A stretch of DNA of 64,000 bases from Sitta carolinensis. Taxonomy: Eukaryota; Chordata; Aves; Passeriformes; Sittidae. Both the position numbers and the translations under genes were made by a program. Positions 63,861 through 64,000 of the stretch are shown here, in pieces. Where the stretch lies: assembly GCA_032173965.1 (NCBI GenBank), contig JAVUNC010000019.1:13379234-13443233 (forward strand), in the 5' to 3' direction. Each line of letters begins with the position of its first letter. The stretch's first letter is position 1. The notes under the pieces were generated by a model. The model was not told the DNA's origin. It saw nothing but the letters and a program-made list of their open reading frames with translations, and searched no databases.

Positions 63861-64000
63861 GGCTCACTAATCGCTAAGTGAGATCTTGATGACCAGATGC
63901 TCGTAGATAACATAGCTCAAATATTGCTTCCTTTCTGCAAACTGCATGCCAGCTTGGTTCAAAGGCCAAATCCTATTCCACCATCAGCTGGTGCCAGGGA
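63861..64000. other. Unique sequence at window end
   Basis: No recognisable feature in the last 140 bases. Confidence 0.5.

Noticed and set aside
1..64000. CRISPR arrays, bacterial operons, plasmid or phage features
   Set aside because: The sequence is vertebrate nuclear DNA; no regularly spaced repeat arrays or dense coding are present.

Overview
This window is nuclear DNA from a bird, very probably a passerine (songbird group). I found no protein-coding gene, rRNA or functional tRNA gene in it. The strongest clue to the organism is a short retroposon at 5143-5275. Its head is a decayed tRNA-Ile and its tail is the 3' end of a CR1 LINE, the architecture known as TguSINE1, described from zebra finch and other passerines. 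CR1 3' ends at 5890-6104, 10945-11195 and 26540-26805 and a solo LTR at 43200-43495 also fit an avian genome. The base composition is AT-rich, as in the gene-poor parts of bird macrochromosomes, and CpG is scarce except at about 23225-23560.

Layout. 1-5142 is unique AT-rich sequence. 5143-6104 holds the tRNA-Ile SINE and a CR1 tail. 6105-26539 is mostly unique sequence, with one reverse CR1 (10945-11195), a 43-bp tandem duplication (22396-22481), a CpG-enriched patch and a nearly identical 49-bp tandem duplication (24440-24537). 26540-26805 is another reverse CR1, followed by an A/C-only tract (27421-27535) and a weak L2/MIR-like relic (about 29020-29215). 29216-43193 is unique sequence with several blocks that look like conserved noncoding DNA. 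43194-43501 is a complete solo LTR with a 6-bp target-site duplication. 44672-44767 is an ancient palindromic amniote repeat, and 45078-45405 an old tandem duplication with a period near 182 bp. 46811-46867 is a 57-base T run, and 48461-48560 a tetranucleotide microsatellite. 52536-52950 holds an old CR1 fragment and then a purine-rich tract. 57170-59065 is the most enhancer-like AT-rich section. 63620-63860 is a second L2/MIR-like relic, in the opposite orientation, interrupted by a 42-base T run.

There is no operon or gene set to explain. The open reading frames are short and scattered and carry no protein family I recognise. The longest (227 codons at 37393-38076) is only mildly longer than chance predicts. 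The best reading is an intron or gene desert whose non-repeat part may hold regulatory elements. Claims about conservation rest on how the sequence looks and could not be tested here. I did not find a convincing new biological system. The most informative objects are the bounded solo LTR, the tRNA-Ile SINE, the two local tandem duplications and the old amniote repeats.
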